From Thermotogaceae bacterium (GTDB lineage Bacteria > Thermotogota > Thermotogae > Thermotogales > Thermotogaceae), in assembly GCA_027038385.1 (NCBI GenBank), contig JALVXE010000205.1:1-6168 (forward strand): a stretch of DNA of 6,168 bases, written 5' to 3'. The position numbers were made by a program, and so were the translations under genes. Of the stretch, positions 5,329 to 6,168 are shown piece by piece. How positions within the stretch are numbered: the first letter of the stretch is position 1; the number at the start of each line of letters is the position of its first letter. The notes beneath the pieces were generated by a model. It saw only the letters and a list, made by a program, of their open reading frames with translations. It ran no database searches and had not been told where the DNA came from.

Positions 5329-6168
5329 CACATCCCAAGGTCAAATAAAAAGCCGACGCCACTTTTCGATATTTTCAATCCAACTTCTGGGAAGTTCCTT
5401 GTGTATGTAATGAAATCTCCCTCCTCTAAACCGAGGAAAACTTCGGCGTATAGCTCCTTATCGTATCCCAAGGACACTTTTGAGAAAACGTGCGATACGT
5501 GAAAGTAGGGATCCAGAATTCCAAGATCAGTTTCGAGCAGTGGAAATGTCGCGAATAGTTTCATATCGAGCGGATAGGAGTATTCGGCGATCAGTTTCAA
5601 GTTTTCAAAGTTCATCCCGTAGTACGTAGAAAGTTTGAGGGATCTGTTATCCAGGCCTACTCTCAGACCTCCAATCGAGCTGCCTTTTATAAAACTCAGG
5701 GAGGTTCCAAATTCAAAAGAAGATGAGTATTTTCCATAAAGCCCGATCGATAGAATCGAATCGCTGTTAAGTCTCTTTCTGAGCAATTTCAAATTCGCCG
5801 ATACCATTGTTTTGTCGAAGATTTTGTACGCAAATATGTTGAACTTTCCAGTGTCGATCAGGAATCCACCGCTGAGTGATATTCCACCCTCACCGATCGC
5901 CGGGGCGGCTATCCAGAATATGTCGTATCTAGGGGAATACCCACCAAATACCATGGAGAACCTCCAATTCCCATTTTTTTGAAAGATAAGCGGGATGTGC
6001 ACGATAGGTTTTAGGGTTTCCAAGGTGTACTTCAAGTTTCTGTTTTTTATCTTGTAGCTCTTTTTAGGTACCTCTCTTGTCTTTCTATTGAAATCTGACG
6101 TCTCTTGAGAAACGACGGCGCTGTATATTCCAGTCCCGGGAAACTTCCTTGAGAACGTCGAAACCATC
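5328..6168 (-). CDS. C-terminal part of a probable envelope beta-barrel protein, possibly propeller-barrel fusion (partial)
   Basis: The frame stays open to the right edge, so this is the C-terminal 280 or so codons of a longer gene. The ATG at 6167-6165 is the first Met codon seen and need not be the start. The first 16 residues (VSTFSRKFPGTGIYSA) look like one blade of a TolB/PD40-type beta-propeller. After a basic linker comes LKYTLETLKPIVHIPLIF (45-62), like the passage between propeller and barrel in some TolB-like fusion proteins. From about 68 on there are many alternating strands with Gly/Tyr/Phe and short polar turns (for example LSGGFLID, ILSIGLYGKYS, LRVGLDN, KLIAEYSYPL), and there is no cysteine, all as expected of an exported outer-membrane barrel. 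The chain ends FLFDLGM, without a terminal Phe. In Thermotogae it would sit in the outer toga. No enzyme motif is seen. It could instead be a soluble beta-rich surface protein. The M20 peptidase gene follows 11 bp downstream. Confidence 0.6.
   Translation of the reverse strand, partial: MVSTFSRKFPGTGIYSAVVSQETSDFNRKTREVPKKSYKIKNRNLKYTLETLKPIVHIPLIFQKNGNWRFSMVFGGYSPRYDIFWIAAPAIGEGGISLSGGFLIDTGKFNIFAYKIFDKTMVSANLKLLRKRLNSDSILSIGLYGKYSSSFEFGTSLSFIKGSSIGGLRVGLDNRSLKLSTYYGMNFENLKLIAEYSYPLDMKLFATFPLLETDLGILDPYFHVSHVFSKVSLGYDKELYAEVFLGLEEGDFITYTRNFPEVGLKISKSGVGFLFDLGM

Noticed and set aside
5317..5331. Longer M20 peptidase start at GTG 5331
   Set aside because: The extra codons are the Shine-Dalgarno sequence itself (AGG AGG), and the GTG overlaps the upstream stop. 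ATG 5316 has the ideal spacing.
1..6168. CRISPR array, tRNA/rRNA, insertion sequence or riboswitch
   Set aside because: There are no periodic repeats, no cloverleaf-like or conserved rRNA stretches and no transposase or terminal inverted repeats, and almost every base is in a supported coding region.

Overview
The window reads as chromosomal DNA from a member of the Thermotogae (Thermotoga/Pseudothermotoga-like). This is inferred from several traits together: strong use of AGA/AGG for arginine and ATA for isoleucine, moderate GC by eye, frequent GTG/TTG starts with purine-rich Shine-Dalgarno sites, very tight gene packing, and proteins of thermophile character rich in Lys, Glu and Ile. No database search was possible, so this is a lineage impression, not an identification.

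Layout from left to right: (i) a probable last 17 codons of a plus-strand gene entering from the left edge (stop at 54-56); (ii) a minus-strand metallo-beta-lactamase-fold hydrolase (34-816); (iii) a 30-bp divergent intergenic region (817-846) with overlapping candidate -10 boxes for both directions; (iv) a plus-strand, apparently co-transcribed trio: a CsaB-like polysaccharide pyruvyl transferase (847-1806), a B12-binding-like radical SAM protein of unknown function (1808-3622), and the MEP-pathway enzyme IspD (3619-4287); (v) a minus-strand pair converging on ispD: an M20 (carboxypeptidase G2-like) metallopeptidase (4237-5316), preceded by the C-terminal part of a probable beta-barrel envelope protein (5328-6168, cut by the right edge).

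The plus-strand trio combines envelope glycan modification, an orphan radical SAM enzyme and isoprenoid precursor synthesis. IspD supplies CDP-methylerythritol for isoprenoids, including the undecaprenyl carrier needed for cell-wall glycans. A loose envelope theme (pyruvylated glycan, lipid carrier, outer-envelope barrel) is therefore possible, but it is inference; the tight spacing may simply reflect genome compaction.

There is essentially no non-coding DNA. The largest gene-free stretch is the 30-bp divergent region, and the two tail-to-tail junctions overlap in coding sequence (about 23 bp proposed at the left, 51 bp clear at ispD/M20). I saw no rRNA, tRNA, CRISPR, IS element or riboswitch. 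No dramatic new system is evident. The items most worth a second look are the compact divergent start region, the orphan radical SAM protein with its extra C-terminal cysteine cluster, the truncated barrel protein, and the coding-on-coding convergent junctions.
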